This document shows positions 44,601-52,649 of a stretch of DNA of 64,000 nt, one piece after another. The notes beneath the pieces are model-generated. The model was given only the letters and a program-made list of their open reading frames with translations, was not told the origin of the DNA and searched no databases. The position numbers and the translations under genes are program-made. Numbering within the stretch: the first letter of the stretch is position 1; each line of letters opens with the position of its first letter. The stretch is from Paraburkholderia rhizosphaerae (GTDB taxonomy: Bacteria > Pseudomonadota > Gammaproteobacteria > Burkholderiales > Burkholderiaceae), in assembly GCF_004366595.1 (NCBI RefSeq), contig NZ_SORE01000016.1, forward strand, positions 62,001 through 126,000, given 5' to 3'.

Positions 44601-47026
44601 GCGCTGCCGATATTGAAGTGGCGGCGGTTTTCCCGGTTGTCGTGATAAATAGCCTGTGTCAGCTCGCCGAAGCCGTCATAGCCATAGGTATTCGCAAGGT
44701 CCAGCGTCGCCGTCGTCGTACCGTCCGCGGCGGGCACTTCGTAGTCGTACCGGTGTTCGGCGACCAGCCACCCTTGCGTGTTGTATTCAGCGGTGTGCGC
44801 GATCTTGTCACCGACCTCTTTCTTCACGACGTTGCCCAACGCATCGGTCGTGACCTTGACGCTGTTCACAGACGGTTCCGCAGTGGTATTCGAGTGCAGC
44901 TTGCTGGTGGCATCGAACGCGTAGCCATACGTAACGGTGCGCTCGAACGCGGTTCCCGGCGCGCGCTTGTGCGATATCACCCGTCCGAACTTGTCGTATG
45001 CGAGCGTGGTAGACACGCCAAGATTGTCGATCAACTCGGCGGGCAGCCCCGTCAGGCGCGAAATCGCCGTCCGTTCAGTCAGCGTGCTCCCGTCGACACC
45101 GGTCTCCGTTGTCGCGATATCAAGTCGCGTGTCACCAGCGGATAGCGCGTACACGTAACTTGTCGTCACACCGGTGCCGTTGCTGAGCATCAATAGGCGG
45201 GACTTTAGGCGGCCACGCTCGATGCCGGTGTCGCTTTCCGCGTTGAAATAGTCGAATTGCGTCTTCTTGAAGTCGCTGCTTTCGGCCGACGCGATGATTC
45301 TTTTTTCCTCTTCGATCGCGAGTACGGTGTAGCTGGAGCCCTCCTTCATCGAGGTCGGCGTGTAGGTGCGCGTCGTTGTGATGCAATCGGCGGTCTCGCT
45401 TGTCTTGTACTTTTTCGACGTTTTCAGAAACCGCACGAATCCGTTCGGCTCGGCCGGACAACTGCCGGATTCGCCGGCAGCCGGATAATACGTATAGTCG
45501 ACTGTCAATCCGCCACTCTGAATCTCCTGCAGCTGGTTGCCGTATTCGTCATAGCTGAAATACTGATCTGTGGTGCGCTCATCCGTCTTCGACTTCCCCG
45601 ACGACACCGTCGTGGTTTCGCTAAATTTCGTATAGATACGGTTTGGCAGTTTGTATTGCGGCGGTAAGCTGAAATATTCGGTTGAGGTTAGCCCGGGATA
45701 GTAATAATCCACCTTTATCTTGCGGCCGGTTATTCTTGCCGTATCCGGAACCGATGTTTCTTCCGAATACAACCGGTGGTATCTGTCATAAACCCGTACT
45801 GTCGTAGAAGCCGTCGTGCCGTCGATATCGAGTGTCTCGGTGGTCCGGTATTGATAGGTTGTCTCGCGGCGGTACAGATTATCGAGCGCCACCGGGTCCC
45901 ACCGCGCATCCTTCTGGTAGCCGAGGAAGTTGTTGAAATCCTTATCCTCCTCTTTCTCCGGTGTATCGTCGCCATATTTATAGGTATGCACTTCGTATTT
46001 GCTCTGCCCTGTACCCGCTGACGTCATTGACAGCGTGTACGAGTTGACCACCGGGAATGTCGTCCATGGAAAACCGTCCGGCAATTTCAGGCTATCCTGG
46101 TAAAATATCTGTTCGAGTGCTGGACCGGCGAAATTGCTCGCGACCGCCGAAATGACGCGAAAACCGATCGTTGCATCCGGACTCAAGTAACTGAAACTCA
46201 GGGTCTCTATAGTGTCCGACTCGGTGAGCGCGACATTGCATGTTCTCAGGCATAAACCTGTCGAAGCGTCATCGCTTATAGCCAACGTCATTTGGCTCGC
46301 AAAGTCTGCATTATCCTTGTATAACTCGATCACGCATGTGCGCGATGCCCGGCCGGTCGCTTCGTCGGTGGTGTTTGTCCGCGTTATGTCGATGAGGTTC
46401 GTCCCCGATTCATCGTAGACTCGCGTGAGCGCGGCGCGATCGTATGAATCGCCATATTCGAGAAAGAGCTTGTACCCGTTTTCATGCAGTATCTGTGTCA
46501 CGTAATAACCGACACCGATTTTTGTCAGAGTCTCGGTAATGCCATTTTTGTATTTGATCAGGTATCCGTCAGGGTCGCTCGATTTCTGCAGAATCAGGTC
46601 CTTGATATAAACCGTGTCGGGGACGATTGCGAGCGTAGTCGGATCCTGTCTCAGATTGATCATCCGGCCATCGGTCAATACGAGCTGCAACCGCGAATTA
46701 TCGAATGTCACCTTGCTCAGTTGCGGTGACCAGCCCAAGCCGAACCCCTCGTCGACGCCGCTGAAATGATCATAGCCAAGCGTAAGTTCCAGCGTTGGTC
46801 CTGACCGGGAATTTCCGGTTACCCTGGCAATCGGAATCTGATAATTGAAAGTGCCCGTACGCGGGTCGACTTCACCGCGCTGAAAAGACCAGAATGAAAC
46901 CGCGTCAGACTGATTGAAAACGGCACCTTCATCGCTGCCGCGCGATGCCGGTGCCGGTTGCGTCGGACGCTGCAGAGCCGTTCCATGATTTTCTTCCGCA
47001 TTCGCGACTTCCTGGATAGTTTTCAT
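41663..47026 (-). CDS. RHS/YD-repeat protein with SpvB-like N terminus and caspase-like C-terminal tail
   Basis: A 1787-residue protein without a classical signal peptide. Residues about 45-120 ('GTFNYQIPIARVTGN..GFGLGWSPQ') resemble the SpvB/TcdB start. From about 480 to 1480 there are many YD/RHS motifs ('YDEYGNQLQEI', 'YDKFGRVISHK', 'YDSAGRVAAIT'). The RHS core ends near 1523 with 'PLTYLYHLGDGMRAYDSALL' followed by 'NPYVYCECDPVTFLDASGN'. The 264-residue tail has a Gly/Ala-rich hydrophobic part (1524-1620), then 'STHGKPGWLQF' (His1670) and 'ILLIACGGTRAGAINNARAV' (Cys1724), a clan CD-like His/Cys arrangement. The DPxG-type cleavage motif is not evident. Base composition is visibly less GC-rich in the 5' third. 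No VgrG, Tc or immunity gene is adjacent. Confidence 0.88.
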   Translation of the reverse strand: MKTIQEVANAEENHGTALQRPTQPAPASRGSDEGAVFNQSDAVSFWSFQRGEVDPRTGTFNYQIPIARVTGNSRSGPTLELTLGYDHFSGVDEGFGLGWSPQLSKVTFDNSRLQLVLTDGRMINLRQDPTTLAIVPDTVYIKDLILQKSSDPDGYLIKYKNGITETLTKIGVGYYVTQILHENGYKLFLEYGDSYDRAALTRVYDESGTNLIDITRTNTTDEATGRASRTCVIELYKDNADFASQMTLAISDDASTGLCLRTCNVALTESDTIETLSFSYLSPDATIGFRVISAVASNFAGPALEQIFYQDSLKLPDGFPWTTFPVVNSYTLSMTSAGTGQSKYEVHTYKYGDDTPEKEEDKDFNNFLGYQKDARWDPVALDNLYRRETTYQYRTTETLDIDGTTASTTVRVYDRYHRLYSEETSVPDTARITGRKIKVDYYYPGLTSTEYFSLPPQYKLPNRIYTKFSETTTVSSGKSKTDERTTDQYFSYDEYGNQLQEIQSGGLTVDYTYYPAAGESGSCPAEPNGFVRFLKTSKKYKTSETADCITTTRTYTPTSMKEGSSYTVLAIEEEKRIIASAESSDFKKTQFDYFNAESDTGIERGRLKSRLLMLSNGTGVTTSYVYALSAGDTRLDIATTETGVDGSTLTERTAISRLTGLPAELIDNLGVSTTLAYDKFGRVISHKRAPGTAFERTVTYGYAFDATSKLHSNTTAEPSVNSVKVTTDALGNVVKKEVGDKIAHTAEYNTQGWLVAEHRYDYEVPAADGTTTATLDLANTYGYDGFGELTQAIYHDNRENRRHFNIGSAVLTEYTNVPVKREPADVVKRYNFTRTSHDPGTLLPTTVTEYGISDKTRISTTTYSYDEFFRLRETTVVDAATQKQTHVELGYDFFDRIASVTDYDDNSQPARVTGLKYWEYGLEPQIASVSVDNRTVATRSFDGVGRLTQVDRNPDNAGESVTVYTYSSGYVTPATETTPRGVAIAHEYCAELGGVPTKTTPPSDKGASLAYEYDKDTVKLVTQTYTLAGVTETRTLTYDSNALPGSETSSLNRSDGISVTCANTFTRCALGMVTSITASASSYPNDEASYRYDSAGRVAAITFLNGGAQALKITMDYVGGELLKSATYEFGPAGAPTATFRMDVSYDTKMRLTKKTYLRMGADGAFAECASGEILYNGLNQVNEQRVGAAVVTTVLQNQYDYAGRLTDSKATDATTVYPKDPGGNNVSAFTFGYDKYNNMTSWSTTVKETGEVTSGACSYDGKNVFELTKQTITRGSAAPKQVEITYDLSGNVARVTGADGVVATCTYDCYEKLRAHTRSKPSDPNWREPKVYFAYNSQGKLRSEKMTIKEGDTLSTLRPTAFGYCDGHFIASLRKQAAGDADVQFASYLSGASSVDAIQCARGSAGSYTKSSQMLFSDPSGSVYGSVDPVAGTNIEPAIYSPYGYVGGAFDWSYDPVRFKGQRYDPLTYLYHLGDGMRAYDSALLMRFLQYDAQSPFGAGGLNPYVYCECDPVTFLDASGNNKTWVIAPVVAAIGFLLGLASFGIGAWAVAGGALALTSGLAFTGGVVGLAGGATGLGAALVEDEKTAGQLTLASSVLSGLSGVVQLLSLGFVLGKGMLAWRFVDRVSTARTLSAQAQFKRYPGTDFQVSSARVQVPGIEGNVRIVSTHGKPGWLQFPVAANANGVTRFEASNLTSRAFGFQLNRLLAREFRDTDGPILLIACGGTRAGAINNARAVAAFSNRTVTAFPSSTVRAHWGTVPNAPAQSNVTTYGWRWFPKAMTFGAA

Positions 47027-47438
47027 TTGATCTCTATATCGGCAACGCGCTTTTCATAAATTGCAATGCACCGGCATTCGCTCGGCCTGAATCCCGACGG
47101 TGGCACGTCCTACGAATATATAAAGCACAGATGCAAAATCAATGTTTGAGATCGAAAAACCAGATGCACTGCAATCCGGCTTATTTACAAGCGAGCACAC
47201 GCTAAAAAAACGACATTTAACGTGGCAATACGGTATTGATTGCGGACAAACAGGAGTGGTCAGAAATGACCGGCACGCGGGGTGGGTCTGCTCGATTATC
47301 GAGCCACCCGGCTGGTCCGAGGCCTTGCCCTGTGCGAGCGGCGTTCGCGTTTTGGTACAATTTCGGTCGATTCACCGGCGGTGTCAGCCGTGCTTGCGCC
47401 GCTCACCGTTTCCACCTCTATCACCGCAGAACGATCCC
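47027..47438. other. Spacer of 412 bp between the RHS gene and the Pcm-family gene
   Basis: No gene is supported. The part next to the RHS gene (47030-47230) is AT-rich and should carry its minus-strand promoter. The part next to the methyltransferase has a small hairpin-forming stretch (ctcgattatcgag at 47291-47303) and a possible -10 tacaat at 47356-47361, but no convincing -35 partner. Confidence 0.5.
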
Positions 47439-48092
47439 ATGAACATCGAGCAAGCGCGCTTCAACATGATCGAACAGCAGATTCGCCCCTGGGAAGTGCT
47501 CGACCAGGACGTCCTGAACCTGCTGTCCATCGTCAAGCGCGAGAACTTCGTCCCTTCCGCGTACCGCGAACTCGCTTTTGCCGATCTGGAAATTCCCCTG
47601 CCAGCTGGCCAGCACATGCTGGCGCCGCGCGTCGAAGCGCGCGTGCTGCAGGAGTTGGCCGTGAAAAAGCACGAAAGCGTGCTCGAAATCGGCGCCGGTT
47701 CGGGTTACATGGCGGCGCTGCTCGCGCATCGCGCACAGCACGTGCTGACGGTCGACATCGAGCCGGAGCTGGCCGAACTGGCCAAATCGAACCTCGCGAC
47801 AAACGGCGTGCTCAACGCCGAAGTGGTGACCGGCGACGCCGCGCGCGGCTGGGCTGCTGCCGCACCGTACGACGTGATCTGCGTGTCGGGTGGCCTGCCG
47901 GTGCTGCCGCAAGAAATGCTCGAACATCTGAAAGTCGGCGGGCGCCTTGCGGCGTTCGTCGGTACGCTGCCGGTGATGAAGGCGCAGATCATCACGCGCG
48001 TCGACGAAAAGCAGTTCCGTGTTGCCGATGTGTTCGAAACCTACGTCGAGCCGCTGACGAATGCGGTGCAGCCGCCGCGCTTCAAGTTCTGA
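47439..48092 (+). CDS. Protein-L-isoaspartate O-methyltransferase family protein
   Basis: A 217-residue SAM-dependent methyltransferase of the PCMT family. The SAM motif is 'VLEIGAGSGYMAALLAHRA' near residue 80, with the later 'VVTGDAARGWAAAAPYDVICVSGG' and 'EMLEHLKVGGRLAAFVG'. The N terminus 'MNIEQARFNMIEQQIRPWEV' is that of the subgroup found with tolC/waaA in Burkholderiales, not the classical surE-pcm form, so the isoaspartate repair role is likely but unproven. It is followed by a rhodanese gene after 65 bases. Confidence 0.9.
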   Translation: MNIEQARFNMIEQQIRPWEVLDQDVLNLLSIVKRENFVPSAYRELAFADLEIPLPAGQHMLAPRVEARVLQELAVKKHESVLEIGAGSGYMAALLAHRAQHVLTVDIEPELAELAKSNLATNGVLNAEVVTGDAARGWAAAAPYDVICVSGGLPVLPQEMLEHLKVGGRLAAFVGTLPVMKAQIITRVDEKQFRVADVFETYVEPLTNAVQPPRFKF

Positions 48093-48157
48093 CGCGAGCG
48101 CCGAAGTATCGCTCGCTCGCCGTTGGCTTTTTGAATTCAACCGGAAACGTATCGCTG

Positions 48158-48481
48158 ATGCAAAACCTGTCTGCTCCCGCGCTGGCCGAATGGCTCGCCG
48201 ATCAATCCCGCGCCGCGCCGGTCGTGCTCGACGTGCGCGAGCCATGGGAAATCGAAACGGCGAAAATCGCCGGCAGCGTGTCGATTCCGATGCGCGAGAT
48301 TCCGGCGCGTAGCGAAGAACTCGACGATGAAGCACCGATCGTCTGCGTGTGCCATCACGGCGCACGTAGCGCGCAGGTCGCGATGTTCCTCGAATCGCGC
48401 GGCCATGCGAATGTGTTCAACCTGCAAGGCGGCATCGACGCATGGTCGCGACAGGTCGATCCGTCGGTACCGACTTATTGA
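48158..48481 (+). CDS. Single-domain rhodanese (GlpE-like sulfurtransferase)
   Basis: A 107-residue rhodanese domain. The active-site loop is 'CVCHHGARSAQVA' with the catalytic Cys followed by HHGARS (short loop type), and 'VLDVREPWEIETAKIAGSVSIPM' and 'NVFNLQGGIDAWS' are standard flanking motifs. It is probably cytosolic and moves sulfane sulfur. It is likely co-transcribed with the upstream methyltransferase. A terminator follows. Confidence 0.94.
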   Translation: MQNLSAPALAEWLADQSRAAPVVLDVREPWEIETAKIAGSVSIPMREIPARSEELDDEAPIVCVCHHGARSAQVAMFLESRGHANVFNLQGGIDAWSRQVDPSVPTY

Positions 48482-48510
48482 GTTTCACGCACTGATCGAT
48501 CAAGAAGAAG

Positions 48511-48538
48511 ACGCCGGCATTGTCCGGCGTTTTTTTTC
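48511..48538 (+). terminator. Terminator behind the rhodanese gene
   Basis: The stem acgccgg / ccggcgt with a six-base loop is followed by eight Ts. Confidence 0.93.
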
Positions 48539-48675
48539 ATCCCTCCTCTTCCGTTTGCACATTTCCGCGCGACGCATCACGGAAGCGCTTTCCTCGCATC
48601 GAATCCGAATTTTCGTAAGCCATCCTGACTGCATCGTCTGGCACCATGCTTCGATCTTTTTCCGGAGCCTGAGTG

Positions 48676-49146
48676 ATGACCCGATGCTCGTCGATTGCAG
48701 CCTGCGCAATGGCCGCGCTGCTGCTTTGTTGCGGCGTATCTCACGCGACACTGGGCGGCAAACCGTCAACGCCTGCTTCAGGCACACCGGATCGACCTGT
48801 GCTGCGGGGTGCCGCTCAGGCGAGCGTTGCCGCAGCACCGTACATCGTGCATCGCACGCGGACTGACGATGGCGTCACCGTGTGTGAATACACGTCTTCG
48901 TCGAATGGCGTCGTGTTCGCGGTCACGTGGAGCGGCCCGGTGCGCCCCGATATGACCGCGCTACTCGGCAGCTACTTCCCGAACTTTGTGTCGGCCGCGC
49001 GCCAGGGCGCGCGCGGCACAGGTCCGCTCATCGAACGACGCGGCGATCTGCAGATCGAGTCGATCGGTCATCAAGGCTGGTTTGTCGGTAAGGCCTGGGT
49101 GCCACGGCTCCTGCCCGCGCAGGTCGATCCTGGCGAACTGGAATGA
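48676..49146 (+). CDS. DUF2844 family secreted protein
   Basis: A 156-residue protein with an N-terminal signal sequence ('SSIAACAMAALLLCCGVSHA') and a mature domain of the DUF2844 family: 'TLGGKPSTP', 'TDDGVTVCEYTSSSNGVVFAVTWSGPVRPDM' content and 'LLGSYFP'. Function is unknown. It is paired with the DUF3443 gene immediately downstream, as in many Burkholderia and Ralstonia genomes, which suggests a shared role in the envelope. The ATG at 48676 is one codon behind an in-frame GTG, with a ggag site upstream. Confidence 0.82.
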   Translation: MTRCSSIAACAMAALLLCCGVSHATLGGKPSTPASGTPDRPVLRGAAQASVAAAPYIVHRTRTDDGVTVCEYTSSSNGVVFAVTWSGPVRPDMTALLGSYFPNFVSAARQGARGTGPLIERRGDLQIESIGHQGWFVGKAWVPRLLPAQVDPGELE

Positions 49147-49160
49147 ATGAGGACGCAACG

Positions 49161-50708
49161 ATGTTCAAGATGAGGAAGCACGTGAAGACGATCCGGTTTG
49201 ACCACTCGCTGTGCGCGGCGACGTTTGCGGCTGTTGCGCTTTCGGCGTGTGGCGGCAGCGGAAACGACGATTCGTCCGGTTCGCAATCGTGGCTCGGCAA
49301 ACCGGTCGAGCAAGTGGCTAACACGACCGTCAACAATGCGGTCAATGGTGGAAGGCCAGGTAGTGCATCGAACGGTGCAAGGCAGAACGGTTCGGCGGGA
49401 AGCGGCACGGCGGGGAATAACACGTCGAGCGGCGGCACTGCCAGTAGCGGCACTTCCGGTAATGGCCCATCCACCGTTACTCCGCCCAGTGGCGGTACCA
49501 CCGATACGTCCGGCACCGGCTCGTCAGGCGGCTCATCGTCCGGCGGTGACACGCCAGCGGGCGGCGGCACCCCCGACACGCCCCCCGCTGTCGCCGTGAA
49601 CACCGCGCCCATCGTCGTCGACAACGCGCTCGGCGTGACCGTGAATCAGCCTTATGTCACGGTCACGCTCTGTCCGCCCAATGCGCGAAGCGGCGACGCA
49701 TCGTGTGTGACGCTCGACCATATGCTGCTCGATACGGGCTCGATCGGCGTACGCGTGTTGTCGAGTTCGCTCGGCGCATCGCTCACCGCACGCCTGCCGC
49801 GACAAACCGGCGCGTCGAACGACTCGACCGGCTCGGCGCCGCTTGCCCAATGCACGCTGTTCGGTTCCGGATATCTGTGGGGATCGGTGCGCCGCGCGGA
49901 TGTCACGATTGGCGGCATGACGGCGCGCGATCTACCGGTGCAGATTGCCGGCGACGCCGCATTGCCGACGACACCCGACGACTGCATCGCACGCGGTGGA
50001 GCGGACCTCGGGTCCATCGACGCGCTCGGCGCGAAAGGCATCGTTGGCATCGGCGCTCGCGCACGCGACTTTCCGCTGGCCGCGCAGACGCCGCTCGCGG
50101 CGAACTACTACTTCTGCGCGAGTGGCGCGTCGTGCAGCGCGGCGTCCGTGCCGCTCGAGCGTCAGGCGACGAACCCGGTCGCCGGCTTCGCGACCGATAA
50201 CAACGGCACGCTGATTCGCCTTCCCGCGCTGCCGCCGAACGGGCAGCGCAGCGTGACCGGCGAACTGGTCTTCGGAGTCGGCACGCGGTCGAACAACGCA
50301 CTGCCGGCAACCGCGAAGATTCTCGCGGTCACCGGGCAAGGCACGCTGACCACGCTCTATGGAAACCGCTCGGTACCTGGCATCGTCGACACCGGCACGA
50401 ATGGCTTCGTGTTCCGCGACACGTCGATCGCAGTTGGCGTGAATGACTGGTACGCGCCGCAGAACACACTGAGCCTCGCGGCCACGCTGATGTCGACGAC
50501 CGGGCTGCAAGCGGCGGTGCCGTTTTCAATTGCGAATGCCGAGCGGCTGCTTGAGATGGACTACGCGGCGCACGACAACCTCGGTGCATTGTCGCTATCG
50601 TCGAATATGTTTATCTGGGGGCTGCCGTTCTATTACGGGCGCAGTGTTTATACGGTGCTGAGCGGCGCGCAGGCTGGTGGGAAGACCGGGCCGTTTATCG
50701 CTTTTTGA
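49161..50708 (+). CDS. DUF3443 lipoprotein with two aspartic-protease-like DTG motifs
   Basis: A 515-residue protein. The N terminus carries a lipobox (ALSAC, Cys near residue 30), followed by a roughly 110-residue linker of Gly, Ser, Thr and Asn, then a beta-rich domain. That domain has 'HMLLDTGSIGVRVLSS' near residue 193 and 'GIVDTGTNGFVFRD' near 412, the spacing and form of the paired catalytic Asp motifs of pepsin-like enzymes. DUF3443 itself has no known function, so protease activity is inference. ATG 49161 has an atgagga site 7-13 bases upstream; an ATG at 49143 overlaps the preceding stop. It is probably translated with the DUF2844 gene. Confidence 0.82.
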   Translation: MFKMRKHVKTIRFDHSLCAATFAAVALSACGGSGNDDSSGSQSWLGKPVEQVANTTVNNAVNGGRPGSASNGARQNGSAGSGTAGNNTSSGGTASSGTSGNGPSTVTPPSGGTTDTSGTGSSGGSSSGGDTPAGGGTPDTPPAVAVNTAPIVVDNALGVTVNQPYVTVTLCPPNARSGDASCVTLDHMLLDTGSIGVRVLSSSLGASLTARLPRQTGASNDSTGSAPLAQCTLFGSGYLWGSVRRADVTIGGMTARDLPVQIAGDAALPTTPDDCIARGGADLGSIDALGAKGIVGIGARARDFPLAAQTPLAANYYFCASGASCSAASVPLERQATNPVAGFATDNNGTLIRLPALPPNGQRSVTGELVFGVGTRSNNALPATAKILAVTGQGTLTTLYGNRSVPGIVDTGTNGFVFRDTSIAVGVNDWYAPQNTLSLAATLMSTTGLQAAVPFSIANAERLLEMDYAAHDNLGALSLSSNMFIWGLPFYYGRSVYTVLSGAQAGGKTGPFIAF

Positions 50709-50818
50709 AGTCGCGGGCCGGCGCACCGAACGCGTCGGAACCGCCACGCTTTACCGCGCCGCGCCGGCGGCACGACAACACACACGTCCGTCCGGCGCGT
50801 TCTTCAGAATGTTCGATA

Positions 50819-52147
50819 TCAATCCACTTCGTTCAACACCTCACCCACCGTCTTGAACAACTCGGCAATCTGCTCCGCTTCAATAATGAGCGGCGGCGAA
50901 AACGCGAGAATATCCCCCGCCATCCGCACCAGCACGCCCTTCTGGAAGCAACGCACGAACGCATCATAAGCACGCGCGCCGGGCGCGCCATCGCGCGACG
51001 CGAGTTCGATGCCGCCAATCAACCCGATATTGCGAATATCGATCACATGCCGCGTGCCGCGCAGCGCATGAATCGCTTCCTCGAACACCGGCGCCATCTT
51101 CGCGGCCCGCGCGAAGATCTGCTCGCGTTCATATAGATCGATCGTTGCGCACGCAGCGGCAGCCGCAATCGGATGCCCCGAATACGTGTACCCATGAAAC
51201 AGCTCGATTCCCGCGGGCGCCCCATTGATGACCGTATCGTGGATACGCTTGCTCGCGGCCACCGCGCCCATCGGCGCAGCCGCGTTGTTGGTGCCCTTCG
51301 CCATCGTCAACAGGTCGGGCGTCACGTTGAAGAACTGCGCGGCGAACGGTGTGCCCAGACGCCCCCAACCGGTGATCACTTCATCGAAGATCAGCAGGAT
51401 GCCGTGCTTGTCGCAGATCTCGCGCAGCCGCTGTAAATAGCCTTGCGGCGGAACCAGCACACCGGTCGAACCGGCAACCGGCTCGACGATCACGGCCGCG
51501 ATCGTCGACGCATCGTGCAGTGTGACGAGCCGCTCGAGTTCATCGGCCAGATGCGCGCCCCACGCGGGCTGCCCTTTCGAATACGCGGCTTCCTTGATGT
51601 TCAGCGTATGCGGCAGATGATCGACAGCCGGTAGCATCGCGCCTGAATACGCTTTACGGTTCGCCGGAATGCCGCCCACCGACGTGCCGCCAAAGCCGAC
51701 ACCGTGATACGCGCGCTCGCGGCCAATAAAGCGTGTGCGCTGCCCTTCACCGCGCGCGCGGTGATACGCGAGCGCGATCTTCAGCGCGGTATCGACCGCT
51801 TCCGACCCCGAGTTCACAAAGAAGATGTGCTTCAGGTCCCCCGGCGTGTGCTTCGCAATTTTCGTCGCGGCTTCAAATGCTTTCGGATGGCCCATCTGGA
51901 ACGTCGGCGCGAAGTCCATTTCGGCCGCCTGTGCCTGCACCGCCGCGACGATCTCGTCGCGGCAATGTCCGGCATTCACGCACCACAGGCCTGCGGTGCC
52001 GTCGAGAATGCGCCGCCCGTCGTCCGACGTGTAGTACATCCCTTTCGCTTTCGCAAGCAACCGCGGCGCGCTCTTGAACTGGCGGTTCGCGGTGAAGGGC
52101 ATCCAGAACGCGGACAGGTCCTGCATGCTGGCAGCGCGGTCATTCAT
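50819..52147 (-). CDS. Omega-amino acid--pyruvate (beta-alanine) aminotransferase, class III
   Basis: A 442-residue PLP enzyme. Class III marks are 'HIFFVNSGSEAVDTALKIAL' near residue 115, 'VIVEPVAGSTGVLVPPQGYL' near 220, 'ILLIFDEVITGWGRLG' (Asp for the PLP ring) and 'LLTMAKGTNNAAAPMGAV' with the Schiff-base Lys near 290. The opening 'LSAFWMPFTANRQFKSAPRLL' is that of beta-alanine:pyruvate transaminases. The gene stands alone, convergent with the DUF3443 gene. Confidence 0.93.
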   Translation of the reverse strand: MNDRAASMQDLSAFWMPFTANRQFKSAPRLLAKAKGMYYTSDDGRRILDGTAGLWCVNAGHCRDEIVAAVQAQAAEMDFAPTFQMGHPKAFEAATKIAKHTPGDLKHIFFVNSGSEAVDTALKIALAYHRARGEGQRTRFIGRERAYHGVGFGGTSVGGIPANRKAYSGAMLPAVDHLPHTLNIKEAAYSKGQPAWGAHLADELERLVTLHDASTIAAVIVEPVAGSTGVLVPPQGYLQRLREICDKHGILLIFDEVITGWGRLGTPFAAQFFNVTPDLLTMAKGTNNAAAPMGAVAASKRIHDTVINGAPAGIELFHGYTYSGHPIAAAAACATIDLYEREQIFARAAKMAPVFEEAIHALRGTRHVIDIRNIGLIGGIELASRDGAPGARAYDAFVRCFQKGVLVRMAGDILAFSPPLIIEAEQIAELFKTVGEVLNEVD

Positions 52148-52649
52148 CTTGTGTCTCCTCGTCTCTACAAGTGGGTTGATGGTCGAATGGGTTGCTCAGT
52201 TGGGTCAGTTGCGTCAACCCAATGGCTCCAGCCGATGTCCCGGCCAGAACCGTTTCAGCGAGACCTTCCAGTGTATGCACGCGCACGCCTGTGCACAACC
52301 TGGCGGCGGCGCTGCACCGATCGCGCGCAGCGGGCTCGTGCTCTGCCGCGACCATGCTTCGTTGCGGCGCGGCACGCACCGCAACGAAGCGCACCGTGCG
52401 CCGATGCACCGCTTTCGCCCTTATCGCGCATATCGCGTGATCGGGCGCGCGTCGCCCGCACCCGTATCGCAGCGCCCACGACGCCCATTCGGTGCTGCTT
52501 TGCAACGTTGGCATATGCCTTGCAGTAACACGCGCGGCCCGTGATGCACTACGCAAGCGCAAGCCGGTCGGCAGCCTCGATCCATCGCCGCGCGCACCAC
52601 ACGGCCGCGACACCCAATAACACGCATCATCCAGGACAAGGGGTAGCAC
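52148..52649. other. 502-bp control region between the transaminase gene and urtA
   Basis: No gene is supported. The region carries the minus-strand promoter of the transaminase and, on the + strand, a near-consensus sigma-54 promoter at 52509-52524. An imperfect dyad (gcgcaccgtgcgc, 52389-52401) about 110 bases upstream of that promoter is a weak candidate for an NtrC site. Confidence 0.6.
52509..52524 (+). promoter_or_regulatory. Sigma-54 (-24/-12) promoter of the urt operon
   Basis: TGGCATATGCCTTGCA matches the consensus TGGCAC-N5-TTGCA at all but one defined position, with the GG and GC pairs exactly 10 bases apart. Transcription would start near 52535, leaving a leader of about 115 bases to urtA. 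Nitrogen control through NtrC is the known pattern for urea transporter operons. Confidence 0.82.

Noticed and set aside
47142..47438. Immunity gene for the RHS protein as the 5' extension of the Pcm-family frame
   Set aside because: The extension has no ribosome site, runs through an AT-rich spacer and is in frame with the methyltransferase only by chance.
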